Below are positions 45,596-54,444 of a DNA stretch of 64,000 nucleotides, one piece after another. The stretch spans positions 34,726 through 98,725 of the forward strand of contig NZ_JAKSYL010000084.1 in NCBI RefSeq assembly GCF_022829515.1. Direction: 5' to 3'. Below the pieces are notes generated by a model. That model had not been told where the DNA came from. It ran no database searches and saw nothing but the letters and a program-made list of their open reading frames with translations. Position 1 is the stretch's first letter; every line of letters starts with the position of its first letter. The DNA comes from Methylobacterium sp. J-048. Its GTDB lineage: Bacteria > Pseudomonadota > Alphaproteobacteria > Rhizobiales > Beijerinckiaceae. The position numbers were made by a program, and so were the translations under genes.

Positions 45596-46117
45596 TTATT
45601 GATCGAGCCAGGCGAGCAGCCCGGCCCCGGGGGCGAGCAGCACGAAGGCCCAGACCAGCGCCGAGGCGCCATTGGCCAGCTGGAACGGCAGCCGCGCCAG
45701 CCCGAGGGTGCCGGCCAAGAGCGGCACCAGAGCCCGGGCCGGCCCGAAGAAGCGCCCCAAAGCCACCGCGGCGATGCCCCAGCGGCCGATGAAGGTTTCC
45801 GCCTTGGCAACGAGATCGGGATAGCGCCGCAGCGGCCACTTGGTGCGGGCGCCCGGCCCGACCCAGCGCCCGACCTCGTAGGAGAGCCAATCCCCCAGGG
45901 CGGCGCCGAGCGCCGCCGCGCCGATCACCGGCCAGAGCGGGATGTCGGCCCCCCCGACCAGGGCGCCGATGCCGATCAGGATCACGGTGGCCGGCACGAA
46001 CAGCGACAGGATCGCGATCGACTCGCAGAAGGCGAGCCCCCCGGCGATCAGCGGGGTCCAGACCTTGTGCGCCTCGACGAAGGCGAGGGTCGAGCTGCGC
46101 AGGGCTTCGATGTCCAT
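45596..46117 (-). CDS. DedA-family membrane protein
   Basis: A 173-residue DedA/SNARE-associated protein, inner membrane, with about four hydrophobic segments. The family hallmarks are AFCESIAILSLFVPATVILIGIGALVGG, GDWLSYEVGRWVG and FFGPARALVPLLAG. DedA proteins act as undecaprenyl-phosphate or phospholipid flippases. The Met before DIEALRSSTLAF was chosen since the upstream part is basic and unlike the family. Confidence 0.9.
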   Translation of the reverse strand: MDIEALRSSTLAFVEAHKVWTPLIAGGLAFCESIAILSLFVPATVILIGIGALVGGADIPLWPVIGAAALGAALGDWLSYEVGRWVGPGARTKWPLRRYPDLVAKAETFIGRWGIAAVALGRFFGPARALVPLLAGTLGLARLPFQLANGASALVWAFVLLAPGAGLLAWLDQ

Positions 46118-46275
46118 CGGTCTCGGGGGGCGGCGGGGCGACCCGACCCATCTGAGGCGGGGGCGGGCGGGGGACAAGGGTTTGCGCCCTCGCCCGAGCC
46201 TCGTGAATTCCGTCGCTACTCCCGCCTTGACCTTCGCCATTCGCCCGAGGAGAAAGCCGAGGTGGAGATCTGTGC

Positions 46276-46662
46276 GTGCCCGAATTCTTTGACCAATCCG
46301 CCTTAAGGCATTTCGAAGACGCCGAGACGCTGACGAGCAGCGGCCGGTTCGACGGAGCAGGTCACCTATTGGGCTTCGCTGTCGAATGCGCGATCAAACA
46401 CGCGGTAATGTCGCTGCGACCATCAACGGATGCTCCCCACGTCCATCTGCCGCAGCTCGTAGAGAAGGCAAAGAAAACAATCCAAGGCCGCCGGAAGCAT
46501 TCTATCCACAAATTGTTAGAACGTCCTGACTTTATGTCTGGATGGGAGGTGGGCCACCGCTATTCAGCAGACGGCACTGTCAATGAGGTGCAATTGCGCG
46601 CATGGCGAGATGACGCCAGTCGGACGATTAGCGCAGCGGGCCTTCGGAGGACGAGCCGATGA
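46276..46662 (+). CDS. HEPN-like protein, first gene of a putative conflict operon
   Basis: A 128-residue protein resembling HEPN domains: FDQSALRHFEDAETLTSSGRFDGAGHLLGFAVECAIKHAV. A literal R73-x4-H78 is present, but its position does not clearly match the catalytic helix, so nuclease activity is uncertain. The start is GTG with GGTGGAG eight bases upstream. The stop overlaps the next gene (ATGA). The GC content falls sharply from here onward compared with the flanks, suggesting recent acquisition. HEPN proteins serve as toxins or sensors in defence systems. Confidence 0.75.
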   Translation: MPEFFDQSALRHFEDAETLTSSGRFDGAGHLLGFAVECAIKHAVMSLRPSTDAPHVHLPQLVEKAKKTIQGRRKHSIHKLLERPDFMSGWEVGHRYSADGTVNEVQLRAWRDDASRTISAAGLRRTSR

Positions 46663-47969
46663 CCAAAGAATTGCGATACGACGATGCGCTGCCTCATTTT
46701 GCGGCCTTGGTTCAAAAGGCGATGGGGTCTGAAGCCCTCGCTCGAAACTGCTTTCTGCGCGATGCCAGTGGCCGCCTAACATTCGTAGCACTTGAACAAA
46801 TCGATGCAGCGACGCTTACTGCCCTTGAACAGGACGCGAGGGCGCTTGCGCCATATGTAGAGCCCAACGGAGGGGCCATCTCCAGTCCGGACGATCTTTT
46901 TGACCCAAGCCTTGCTGATCCGAATACGGGCCTTCCCGAATGGATCGACAACGAAGTTTTCCGAGGCTTTGTCCGCCTCGTAGAGCGGCGCATAGTAGGT
47001 CAGGATTGGCTACAACCGCCCCGCGATCCCATCGAGGGCGTTCCGCCGATAACGGTGTTCGCAAGTCACAAGGGCGGCGTTGGCCGCTCGACCGCCCTTG
47101 CGGTTGCCTCGGCCGCCCTGTCTGATCAGGGGTTTAACATACTGGTGATCGACTTGGACCTCGAAGCCCCAGGGCTTGGAGAGATGCTACTAGACAATCC
47201 TCCGCGATTTGGAACTCTCGATTTCTTCGTGGAAGATGGGTTAGCGGATTTAGATGACGATTTCATTGAACAGATGGTCGCGGCCAGCCCGCTCTCTAAG
47301 AACGGCCTAGTTCATGTCGCACCAGCGGTAGGATCACTTGGAAACAAATATCCCGAAAATATTCTCGGAAAGATCGCGAGAGCGTATCTAGAGAAGACTG
47401 CCGCCGATGGCTCGACGATAACGTTCCTGGACCGCACAAGAGAGTTGGTTCGGCGTCTTTCTCAGCAGACCCGGTACGACGCGATCTTTGTGGATGCTCG
47501 TGCAGGGCTAAACGAAGCCACCGCAGCGGCGGTTCTCGGCCTGGGCGCCGATGTGCTTTTATTCGGCGTAGATACTCCGCAAACTTTTGCAGGCTACCGC
47601 TACTTCCTCTCGCATCTGCAACGCTTTAGACCGTCCGCATCGGGAGAGACTGACTGGCGATACCGACTTCGGATGGTGCACGCGAAAGCCTCTGCGGACG
47701 CCAAGAAGCAAGCTGATTTCCGAACTGAGACGTTCGAGGTATTTTCCGATACCCTTTACGATATCGAGGATGGGATAGAAGAAGAAGCCTTCAACTTCGA
47801 TTACGACGACCCTCCGGCCCCTCACTATGCATGGCCGATTTTGAACGACATCAACTATGCGGAATTCGATCCGCTTTCATATCGAGATCAGTTCGCATCG
47901 CATATGTTTGATCGAACGTTCGGCAGTTTCATAGCGGCGCTGCGTGATAATTTGAGGTTGAAGCGATGA
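46659..47969 (+). CDS. KGGVGR-variant ParA/MinD-like ATPase
   Basis: A 436-residue protein. Residues 1-130 are a domain I did not recognise. From about 131 comes a SIMIBI ATPase: FASHKGGVGRST (deviant Walker A at 138-145, signature lysine kept but the usual second lysine replaced by Arg), VIDLDLEAPGLG (165-174) and DAIFVDARAGLNEATAA (Walker B-like). The ending is acidic and aromatic-rich. Such KGGVGR ATPases occur in uncharacterised bacterial systems. It overlaps both neighbours by ATGA, so the three proteins are made in a coupled way. Low GC. Confidence 0.88.
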   Translation: MTKELRYDDALPHFAALVQKAMGSEALARNCFLRDASGRLTFVALEQIDAATLTALEQDARALAPYVEPNGGAISSPDDLFDPSLADPNTGLPEWIDNEVFRGFVRLVERRIVGQDWLQPPRDPIEGVPPITVFASHKGGVGRSTALAVASAALSDQGFNILVIDLDLEAPGLGEMLLDNPPRFGTLDFFVEDGLADLDDDFIEQMVAASPLSKNGLVHVAPAVGSLGNKYPENILGKIARAYLEKTAADGSTITFLDRTRELVRRLSQQTRYDAIFVDARAGLNEATAAAVLGLGADVLLFGVDTPQTFAGYRYFLSHLQRFRPSASGETDWRYRLRMVHAKASADAKKQADFRTETFEVFSDTLYDIEDGIEEEAFNFDYDDPPAPHYAWPILNDINYAEFDPLSYRDQFASHMFDRTFGSFIAALRDNLRLKR

Positions 47970-49426
47970 GAAATCCCAGCGCTACGCGGCACGCTATTTC
48001 AACTCTACGCGACACACTTGCAAGCCTGCCGCCGGGCTCCGCGCATCAAGCATCTATTCCACCCGATCCGGCTGCAATCTTTGCACCTCAACTCCATGCT
48101 TCTGCCTTGGATCCTCAACGCGTGCTTGTTATTGGCAACCGAGGAGTTGGCAAGAGTTTCTGGTCAGCAGTTCTGACACACAAGCAAACTAGAGATGCTG
48201 TGGCGCAGTATTATCCAAGGCTTGCCTTGCAGGATATTGAGGGCGTCTTAGGGTTTCACGAGGATGCAGGAAAAGACGAGGGGCCATCACCTTCTCCAGC
48301 TGTCCTCAAAAAACTTCTTAAAGCGGGAAACGATCCGCAGGACATTTGGCGTGCGGTGCTGCTCAAGGCCCTAAGCAGCATCATGCCTATCGATCTTCCG
48401 CCCTCACTGTCCGAGGTTATTCAGTGGTGTGCCGCTGACATCGATCGCATGGAACGCACGCTGCGTCAGGCCAACCGTCACTTCCAGCAGCAGAATAAAA
48501 GTTTTCTGCTCGTGTTCGATGCTCTTGATCGCCTGGGAGAAGATTGGGCTACCATTTCCCGGCTGACAGAGGGGATGCTGCGGCTTGCGCTCGACATGCG
48601 TGGTTATCGCTCGATGAGGGCTAAAATCTTCATCCGCACCGATCAAGCAAATGACGACACTCTTTTTAGGTTCGCAGACGCTTCTAAAATTCGAGCCGAT
48701 GCTGTAAAGCTGTTCTGGAATCGAAGCGAGCTGTTCGGATTACTGCATAACTTCATCTTATCTCAGCCCGTCTCGAGAGACGCTTTCTTGGTTTTAAATA
48801 GAACATCTAGTGTGGACGATTTTGTAGAACAAATCCAGAATAACGATTTGCTTCAGGAGCAGGTGTTTTATCGCATCGCTGGGGAGTACATGGGCGCAGG
48901 CGCAAAACGCGGCAGAACTTATACTTGGATATACGATCATTTGGCAGACGCATTTGGCGAGACTAGCCCACGCAGTTTTCTGACGGCGATACAAAAAGCA
49001 GCTGTTTTCAGGCCGCCTCCGACTGACACAGTGATTGATCACAACGGTATTCGAGCAGGCGTCCAAGATGCCTCAGAAGTTCGCGTGCGGCAGCTAAAGG
49101 AAGATTACGATTGGATCGATGAAGTATTGAACGCACTAGCTGGTTTAGAAGTACCTTGCGAGCCCCAAGTGTTTATGGCTCGGTGGCACGAGAGAGGGAC
49201 AGTTTCAAAAATACGGGCGGCATCTGAAAACTCCTCTCGGTTGCTGCCTTTGGAGCTTGAGAAAGCTCGCTCCGACCCAGAAGAGACGTTGCTTCAGGCC
49301 CTGAACAACATCGGCGTGGTTGAATACCGTAGTGAGACGAGGATCAACATGCCGGATATTTTCCGGGTAGAAGCGAGAATCAAACGGCGCGGTGGTGTGC
49401 GTCCTCCGAATACCAGGCGCAGTTGA
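47966..49426 (+). CDS. P-loop NTPase, third gene of the putative conflict operon
   Basis: A 486-residue protein with Walker A VIGNRGVGKSFW (GNRGVGKS at 57-64) and a Walker B-like strand FLLVFDALDRLG at 180-191. This is the arrangement of STAND/KAP-like NTPases. A helical region follows and the C-terminal part (about 370-450) looks winged-helix-like. No membrane segment or nuclease motif was seen. It is translated through an ATGA overlap from the preceding ATPase. Composition is low-GC like its partners. Family and target are unknown. Confidence 0.85.
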   Translation: MRNPSATRHAISTLRDTLASLPPGSAHQASIPPDPAAIFAPQLHASALDPQRVLVIGNRGVGKSFWSAVLTHKQTRDAVAQYYPRLALQDIEGVLGFHEDAGKDEGPSPSPAVLKKLLKAGNDPQDIWRAVLLKALSSIMPIDLPPSLSEVIQWCAADIDRMERTLRQANRHFQQQNKSFLLVFDALDRLGEDWATISRLTEGMLRLALDMRGYRSMRAKIFIRTDQANDDTLFRFADASKIRADAVKLFWNRSELFGLLHNFILSQPVSRDAFLVLNRTSSVDDFVEQIQNNDLLQEQVFYRIAGEYMGAGAKRGRTYTWIYDHLADAFGETSPRSFLTAIQKAAVFRPPPTDTVIDHNGIRAGVQDASEVRVRQLKEDYDWIDEVLNALAGLEVPCEPQVFMARWHERGTVSKIRAASENSSRLLPLELEKARSDPEETLLQALNNIGVVEYRSETRINMPDIFRVEARIKRRGGVRPPNTRRS

Positions 49427-49859
49427 GAACGTCGCGCTTGAGCCTATTATCCTGCTGTTACTGCCAAAACAAAACCATCCATACGGCATAGCCTGGCGTC
49501 CCGCGTCTCAAACGGGCTTGTCGCACTCCCATCGCGGGGCAGCAGTTCGACGTTTCATTGGACAAGGTTGCGAAAGCCAAACGCGCGGCGAAGGCAACTG
49601 CGAGCAAAGACACCCTAAAGTTTTGCGCTGCGGGCTCGAACGGGTAATTGAATTTCTTAAATCACTCAGGATCGCAGTGAGTGCGATGGGCGGCATCCGC
49701 TTTTTTCAACTGTCACTCGGAATCGGGCCGTCGCCAATCCACCCTTGCAGACCGTCCTTTTAGGCGCCAACCGTCTAACCTGCGCCCCCCCGCGCTTGCG
49801 CCCGCGCCCCGGATCGCCGACAGCTTCGGCTCTCCCCACGGAACCGGGAATCACCCGCG
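49427..49859. other. 433-base region after the conflict operon, no gene recognised
   Basis: GC is intermediate here. A short frame around 49492-49647 reads QQFDVSLDKVAKAKRAAKATAS without a start codon, possibly a degraded gene remnant. An open frame at 49392-49763 lacks coding features. The right junction of the acquired segment probably lies within this stretch. Confidence 0.4.
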
Positions 49860-50708
49860 TTGAACGTCCTGTCGATCCAGTCCCACGTCGCCTACGGCCA
49901 TGTCGGCAACGCGTCGGCGGTGTTCCCGATGCAGCGGCTCGGGGTCGAGGTCTGGCCGGTCCACACGGTGCAGTTCTCCAACCACACCGGCTACGGGGCG
50001 TGGCGCGGCCCGGTCTTCGAGGCGGGGATGATCCGCGACGTGGTCCGGGGCCTCGGCGAGCGCGGGGTGCTGGGCACCTGCGACGCGGTGCTCTCGGGCT
50101 ATATGGGCTCGGCCGAGATCGGGGCTGCGATCCTGGAGGCGGTGGCCTCCGTGCGGGCGGCCAACCCCCGGGCGCTCTATGGCTGCGATCCGGTGATCGG
50201 CGACGTCGCCGGGGGCGTCTACGTGCGGCCGGGGATCGAGGCGTTCCTGCGCGAGCGCGCCGTGCCGGTGGCCGACATCCTCACCCCCAACCAGTTCGAG
50301 CTCGGCCTGCTCACCGGCCTGCCGAGCCGCACCCTGGCCGAGGCCGGGGCGGCGATCGCGGCGCTCCAGGCAAGGGGCCCCCGGGTGGTGCTGGTCACCT
50401 CGGCGCTCTGCGCGGACACGCCGGCCGACAGCCTCGACCTGCTGGCCGGGGCGGAGGGCCGGCTGTTCCGGGTCCGCACCCCGCGGCTCGCCATCGCGGT
50501 GAACGGCGCGGGTGACTGCATCGCGGCCCTGTTCCTGGTCCACTACGCCCGCACCGGCTCGGCCGCCGCGGCCTTGGGCGCCGCCGCCGCCTCGGTCTAC
50601 GGCCTCCTGAAGCGCACCGCCGAAGCCGGCTCCCGGGAGATCCTCACCGTGGCCGCGCAGGAGGAGTACGTGACCCCGAGCGAGACGTTTGCGGTGGAGG
50701 CGGTGTGA
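49860..50708 (+). CDS. pdxY: pyridoxal kinase
   Basis: A 282-residue ribokinase-family enzyme that phosphorylates pyridoxal to pyridoxal phosphate in the salvage pathway. Motifs: LSIQSHVAYGHVGN at the start, QFSNHTGYGAWRG, DPVIGD, TPNQFELGLLTG, and the catalytic NGAGDCIAALFL. The start is TTG at 49860, since this gives the family N-terminus. It stands alone, followed by a repeat. Confidence 0.95.
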   Translation: MNVLSIQSHVAYGHVGNASAVFPMQRLGVEVWPVHTVQFSNHTGYGAWRGPVFEAGMIRDVVRGLGERGVLGTCDAVLSGYMGSAEIGAAILEAVASVRAANPRALYGCDPVIGDVAGGVYVRPGIEAFLRERAVPVADILTPNQFELGLLTGLPSRTLAEAGAAIAALQARGPRVVLVTSALCADTPADSLDLLAGAEGRLFRVRTPRLAIAVNGAGDCIAALFLVHYARTGSAAAALGAAAASVYGLLKRTAEAGSREILTVAAQEEYVTPSETFAVEAV

Positions 50709-50718
50709 GGGGCAGACT

Positions 50719-50840
50719 CCCTCTCCCGTGCGGGAGAGGGTTGGGGTGAGGGGTCAGGTTTCTCCGGAGAGGTCGCATCCCTCACCCTGTCCCTCTCCCG
50801 CACGGGAGGGGGGCCCGCGCCACATCCGGGGATGTGTGAA
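50719..50840. repeat. palindromic intergenic repeat, family B, copy 2
   Basis: The inverse of 14190-14312: CCCTCTCCCGTGCGGGAGAG, GAGGTCGCATCCCTCACCC, then CACATCCGGGGATGTGTGAA. The two copies differ at only a few positions although they are 36 kb apart. Confidence 0.8.
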
Positions 50841-50877
50841 CCCGCTCGCCCGCCCGGGACGCGGACGTCGCTTCCCC

Positions 50878-51357
50878 TCAATCCCCCGCCCGCACGATCG
50901 TCGGCTCGTGCGTCACCGCAAAATTCACCGAGCGGGCGATGAAGCACAGCGCGTGCGCCCGGTGGTGCAGCGCCAGGGCCTCTGCGGCGTCCGACTCCGC
51001 GGTGATCGTCACCCGGGGGCGCAGGGTGACGGCGGTGAACTGGCCGGCGCCGTCGGGCTCCTCGGTCATGCGGCCCTCGGCCGTGTCCGTGTAGGCCGTC
51101 ACCACAATTCCCGCCTGGGCGCAGAGGCCGAGATACCAGAGCTTGTGGCAGGACGAGAGCGCGGCGACCAGCAGGTCCTCCGGGTTCCAGCGGGCCGGGT
51201 CGCCCTGGAAGGCCGGGTCCGACGAGCCCGGGATCACCGGCTTGCCCGGGGCCACGGCCTCGAAGGCGCGGTCGTAGCCGCGATAGGTCCGGGTGCCGGC
51301 CCCGGTGTTCCCGGTCCAGGTCACCATGACCACGTAGGTGTGCTCTTTGTCCGGCAT
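50878..51357 (-). CDS. OsmC/Ohr-family protein
   Basis: A 159-residue OsmC-fold protein, likely a thiol-dependent peroxidase. The two redox cysteines are visible in LLVAALSSCHKLWYL and HALCFIARSVNF. It begins DKEHTYVVMVTWTGN, as in the YhfA/OsmC-like branch. It is divergent from the phzF gene and probably protects against organic hydroperoxides. Confidence 0.88.
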   Translation of the reverse strand: MPDKEHTYVVMVTWTGNTGAGTRTYRGYDRAFEAVAPGKPVIPGSSDPAFQGDPARWNPEDLLVAALSSCHKLWYLGLCAQAGIVVTAYTDTAEGRMTEEPDGAGQFTAVTLRPRVTITAESDAAEALALHHRAHALCFIARSVNFAVTHEPTIVRAGD

Positions 51358-51517
51358 GGCTCCCTCCCGGCTGTGCGGCCTGGGAAGCCGGACTGCACTC
51401 GGCTACGCTCGCTTGCCGCGCCGCCCGACCCGAGTCGATCAGGTGGCCGCGCAGCGTAGCAAAGCGGGCGCCTCGGCCGCCAGACGGCCGGGCGCGCGCG
51501 ACTTGAGGACCGACACG

Positions 51518-52402
51518 ATGGCGCGCCGCTTCGTCACCCTCGACGTGTTCACCGACCAAAAGCTCGCCGGCAATCCGCTGGCCGTGGTGCTCGACGCCGA
51601 GGGGCTCGACACGGGCGCGATGCAGGCGATCGCCGGGGAGTTCAACCTGTCCGAGACGGTGTTCGTGCTGCCGCCGAGCGATGCCCGCCACCGGGCGCGG
51701 CTGCGGATCTTCACGCCGCGGCACGAGCTGCCGTTCGCCGGCCACCCGACCGTGGGGAGCGCCGTGCTGCTGGCGCTGGAAGGGCCGTCGCAGGGGGATG
51801 CCCGGGCCTTCGGGTTGGAGGAGCCGATCGGGATCGTGCCCTGCGTGGTCGAGACCTTTTCTGACGGCAGCGGCGGGCGGGCGCGGTTCAAGCTGCCGGC
51901 CCTGCCCGAATATCTCGGCCCCGGGCCGGATCCGGGGGTGCTGGCGCCGCTCCTCGGGCTCACGCCCGGCGACATCGGCACCGGCCGGCACGTCCCGAGC
52001 CGCCACGGGGTCGGGCCGAGCTTTACCTGCGTGCCCATCGCCACGGTGGCGGCGCTGGACGCCGCCACGCCCGCCCAGGGCCCCGAGGCCGCGGACGGGC
52101 TCTACCTCTACGCCCCCGACCCGGAGGGCACCGGCCGGAGCTGGCGGGTGCGGATGTTCGCGCCGCATCTCGGCGTCGCGGAGGACCCGGCCACCGGCTC
52201 GGCGGCGGCCGCCTTCGCGGGGGTGCTGATGCAGTTCGAGACGCTGGGGGAGGGCACCCACGACGTGGCGATCCGCCAGGGCGAGGCCATGGGCCGGCCG
52301 AGCGACATCGCGCTCCAGCTCACGGTCGAATCCGGCGCCCTGCGTTCCGTGGAGATCGGCGGCTCGGCCGTGATCGTGTCGGACGGGCGCTTGCATGTCT
52401 GA
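51518..52402 (+). CDS. PhzF-family isomerase-like protein
   Basis: A 294-residue PhzF/YddE fold protein. It shows FTLDVFT-like VTLDVFTDQKLAGNPLAVVLDA, the catalytic glutamate in NLSETVFVLPP, TPRHELPFAGHPTVGSAVLL and the second-half signature EDPATGSAAAAFAG. No phenazine genes are nearby, so a housekeeping or damage-repair role is more likely. It overlaps the NUDIX gene by eight bases, so the two are coupled. Confidence 0.92.
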   Translation: MARRFVTLDVFTDQKLAGNPLAVVLDAEGLDTGAMQAIAGEFNLSETVFVLPPSDARHRARLRIFTPRHELPFAGHPTVGSAVLLALEGPSQGDARAFGLEEPIGIVPCVVETFSDGSGGRARFKLPALPEYLGPGPDPGVLAPLLGLTPGDIGTGRHVPSRHGVGPSFTCVPIATVAALDAATPAQGPEAADGLYLYAPDPEGTGRSWRVRMFAPHLGVAEDPATGSAAAAFAGVLMQFETLGEGTHDVAIRQGEAMGRPSDIALQLTVESGALRSVEIGGSAVIVSDGRLHV

Positions 52403-53099
52403 CGGCTTCCGGATCACCCGGCTGTCCGGCGTCATGGCCCGGCTCGTCGCCTACGACTGGCCGTTTCCCCGGGACAACGCCACGGCGATCGCCGCGCATT
52501 GGCAGGCGCGGCTGAGCCTGAGCCCCGGCCTGTTCGACGGCACCGTGCTGCTCGGCTGCGCCTGCGCGGTCGAGGCCGGGATCGCCCGGGTCGACCTGTT
52601 CGCCGCGCGCTATTCCAGCTTCATCGCCTACCGGGACCGGGGGCGGGCGGAGGGCGGCGTGGTCAACGCCTTCGCGGCGATCGTGCCCTGGAGCCAGGAC
52701 GGCGCCGTGCTGCTCGGCGCGATGGGCGCCCACACCGCCAATGCCGGCCAGCTCTACTTCCCCTGCGGCACCCCGGACCTCGACGACGTGCGCGGCGACC
52801 ACGTCGACCTCGCCGGCAGCGCCGCCCGGGAACTCGCCGAGGAGACCGGCCTGACCCTGCCGGAAGGAGCCGCGACGGAGTGGGTGATGCTCGAAGGGCA
52901 GGGCCAGCTCGCCTTCCTGCGGCCGGTGCGGTTTCCGGAACCCGCCGACGCGCTGTGCGCCCGCATCGAGGCCCATCGCCGCCGGGAGGCCGAGCCGGAA
53001 CTCGCCGGGATCCATCTGGCGCGGGCGGCGGACGACCCCGAGGCGTCCCGGATGCCGGGCTTCGTGCGGGCGTATCTGGCGGAGGTTTTCGGGGGTTAG
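52395..53099 (+). CDS. NUDIX hydrolase
   Basis: A 234-residue protein with a NUDIX box in DHVDLAGSAARELAEETGL (consensus RE-x2-EE). The N-terminal 90 residues are specific to a subgroup. It hydrolyses a nucleoside diphosphate derivative whose identity cannot be inferred. It starts inside the end of the phzF-like gene, which points to joint expression. Confidence 0.87.
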   Translation: MSDGFRITRLSGVMARLVAYDWPFPRDNATAIAAHWQARLSLSPGLFDGTVLLGCACAVEAGIARVDLFAARYSSFIAYRDRGRAEGGVVNAFAAIVPWSQDGAVLLGAMGAHTANAGQLYFPCGTPDLDDVRGDHVDLAGSAARELAEETGLTLPEGAATEWVMLEGQGQLAFLRPVRFPEPADALCARIEAHRRREAEPELAGIHLARAADDPEASRMPGFVRAYLAEVFGG

Positions 53100-53472
53100 G
53101 GTGCCGAAGGCCGGCGGCAGCGAGGCTCTCGGGACGGTCCCAGGGCAAGGGTCTCTCTCACCCACCACCCTCATCCTGAGGTGCGTCCGCGCAGCGGAGG
53201 CCTCGAAGGAGCCCTCCAGCCGGCCGCGCGATCCCTGGAGGGCTCCTTCGAGGCTCGCTGCCCTCGCACCTCAGGATGAGGGGGTTGGGCGGGACGGGCG
53301 CCCTGCCGCGACGATGCCGATCTTCTCGCAGGGGCGGATCACGCAAAACACCATCACCCGATCCGCCTGCAATACAGATCACCGTTTCCTTGTACACGGC
53401 GGGTGCTCCCATAAACTTCGCCGCTCCGCTCGATCGCTCGCGCCTCGTGAGCCGAGCAACGAAACAGGCCAT
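53100..53472. other. 373-base region holding a family A repeat
   Basis: No gene seen. The middle is family A repeat copy 4 (53168-53284); the remainder holds the promoter region of the following binding-protein gene. Confidence 0.55.
53168..53284. repeat. palindromic intergenic repeat, family A, copy 4
   Basis: Outer arms CCCTCATCCTGAGGTGCG and CGCACCTCAGGATGAGGG, inner CCTCGAAGGAGCCCTCCAGC and its inverse, closely like copies 1 and 3. Confidence 0.85.
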
Positions 53473-54444
53473 ATGCGAATCCTCCCCGACGCCTCCTGCC
53501 TCACCCGCCGGCGCGCGGCCGCCTGGCTCGCCGCCGCCCTCGTGCTGGCGGCCGTCCCGTCCCGCGCGGCCGAGCCGATCGTGCTGCGGGTCGGCGACCA
53601 GAAGGGCGGCAACCGATCGCTGCTGGAGATCTCCGGCTACGGACAGGACCTGCCCTACACCATCGCCTGGGCGGAATTCCCCGCCGCCGCGCCGATCCTG
53701 GAGGCGCTCAATGCCGGCGCCCTCGATGTCGGCTATACCGGCGACCTGTCGCTGCTCACCGCCTACGCGGCCGGCGCCCCGATCAAGGCGATCGGCGGCA
53801 CGAAGTCGGACCCGCGGAGCCAGGCGATCCTGGTGCGCCAGGATTCGCCGATCCGGTCGGCCGCCGACCTCAAGGGCAAGCGCCTGGCCGGCACCCGCGG
53901 CGGCTGGGGCCAGTTTTTGATCGACGCGACCTTGGAGACAGCGGGGATCAAGTTGGACGACGCCACCTTCGCGCCGCTCAACCCGGTAGACGCCAAGGTC
54001 GCCCTGGTCGCCGGCTCGGTCGATGCCTGGGCGGTGTGGGAGCCCTACGTCTCGTTCGCGGCCCTGAAGGACAAGGCCCGGGTGATCGCCGACGGCGAGG
54101 GGCTGACGCCGACCATCACGTTCATCGTCGCCTCGGAGAGCGCCATCGCCACCAAGCGGGCGGCCGTGCAGGACCTGCTGGAGCGCCTGAACAAGGCCCG
54201 GCTGTGGTCGCTCGACCATCTCGACACCTACGCCAAGAGCACCGCCGCGCTGACCCGCCTGCCCGAGGACGTGCTGCGCGCGGCCTATTCGGCGCAGCGG
54301 ACCAGCCCGATCGGGATCGATGACGGCGTGGTCGCGGAGGTCCAGGAGGCCTCGGACCGCGCGACCCGCTACGGCATCCTGTCGAAGAGGCTCGACGTCG
54401 GCCAGGTTGTCGACCGGAGCTTCACGGCGGCGGGATCGAACTGA
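53473..54444 (+). CDS. SsuA-like ABC transporter substrate-binding protein
   Basis: A 323-residue exported binding protein of the aliphatic sulfonate/nitrate/taurine family. The signal peptide (RRRAAAWLAAALVLAAVPSRA) carries an arginine pair typical of some exported proteins. The mature part begins EPIVLRVGDQKGGNRSLLE and has DVGYTGDLSLLTAYAAGAPIKAIGGT and VAGSVDAWAVWEPY. No permease or ATPase gene is adjacent, so it is an orphan or serves a transporter elsewhere. Confidence 0.9.
   Translation: MRILPDASCLTRRRAAAWLAAALVLAAVPSRAAEPIVLRVGDQKGGNRSLLEISGYGQDLPYTIAWAEFPAAAPILEALNAGALDVGYTGDLSLLTAYAAGAPIKAIGGTKSDPRSQAILVRQDSPIRSAADLKGKRLAGTRGGWGQFLIDATLETAGIKLDDATFAPLNPVDAKVALVAGSVDAWAVWEPYVSFAALKDKARVIADGEGLTPTITFIVASESAIATKRAAVQDLLERLNKARLWSLDHLDTYAKSTAALTRLPEDVLRAAYSAQRTSPIGIDDGVVAEVQEASDRATRYGILSKRLDVGQVVDRSFTAAGSN

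Noticed and set aside
45574..46117. cobalamin riboswitch before the BtuF-like gene
   Set aside because: The upstream gene ends 22 bases away, leaving no leader, and no B12-box-like sequence was seen.
49392..49763. 123-codon frame after the conflict operon
   Set aside because: Overlaps the end of the third operon gene, has mixed composition and no similarity; possibly remnant DNA.
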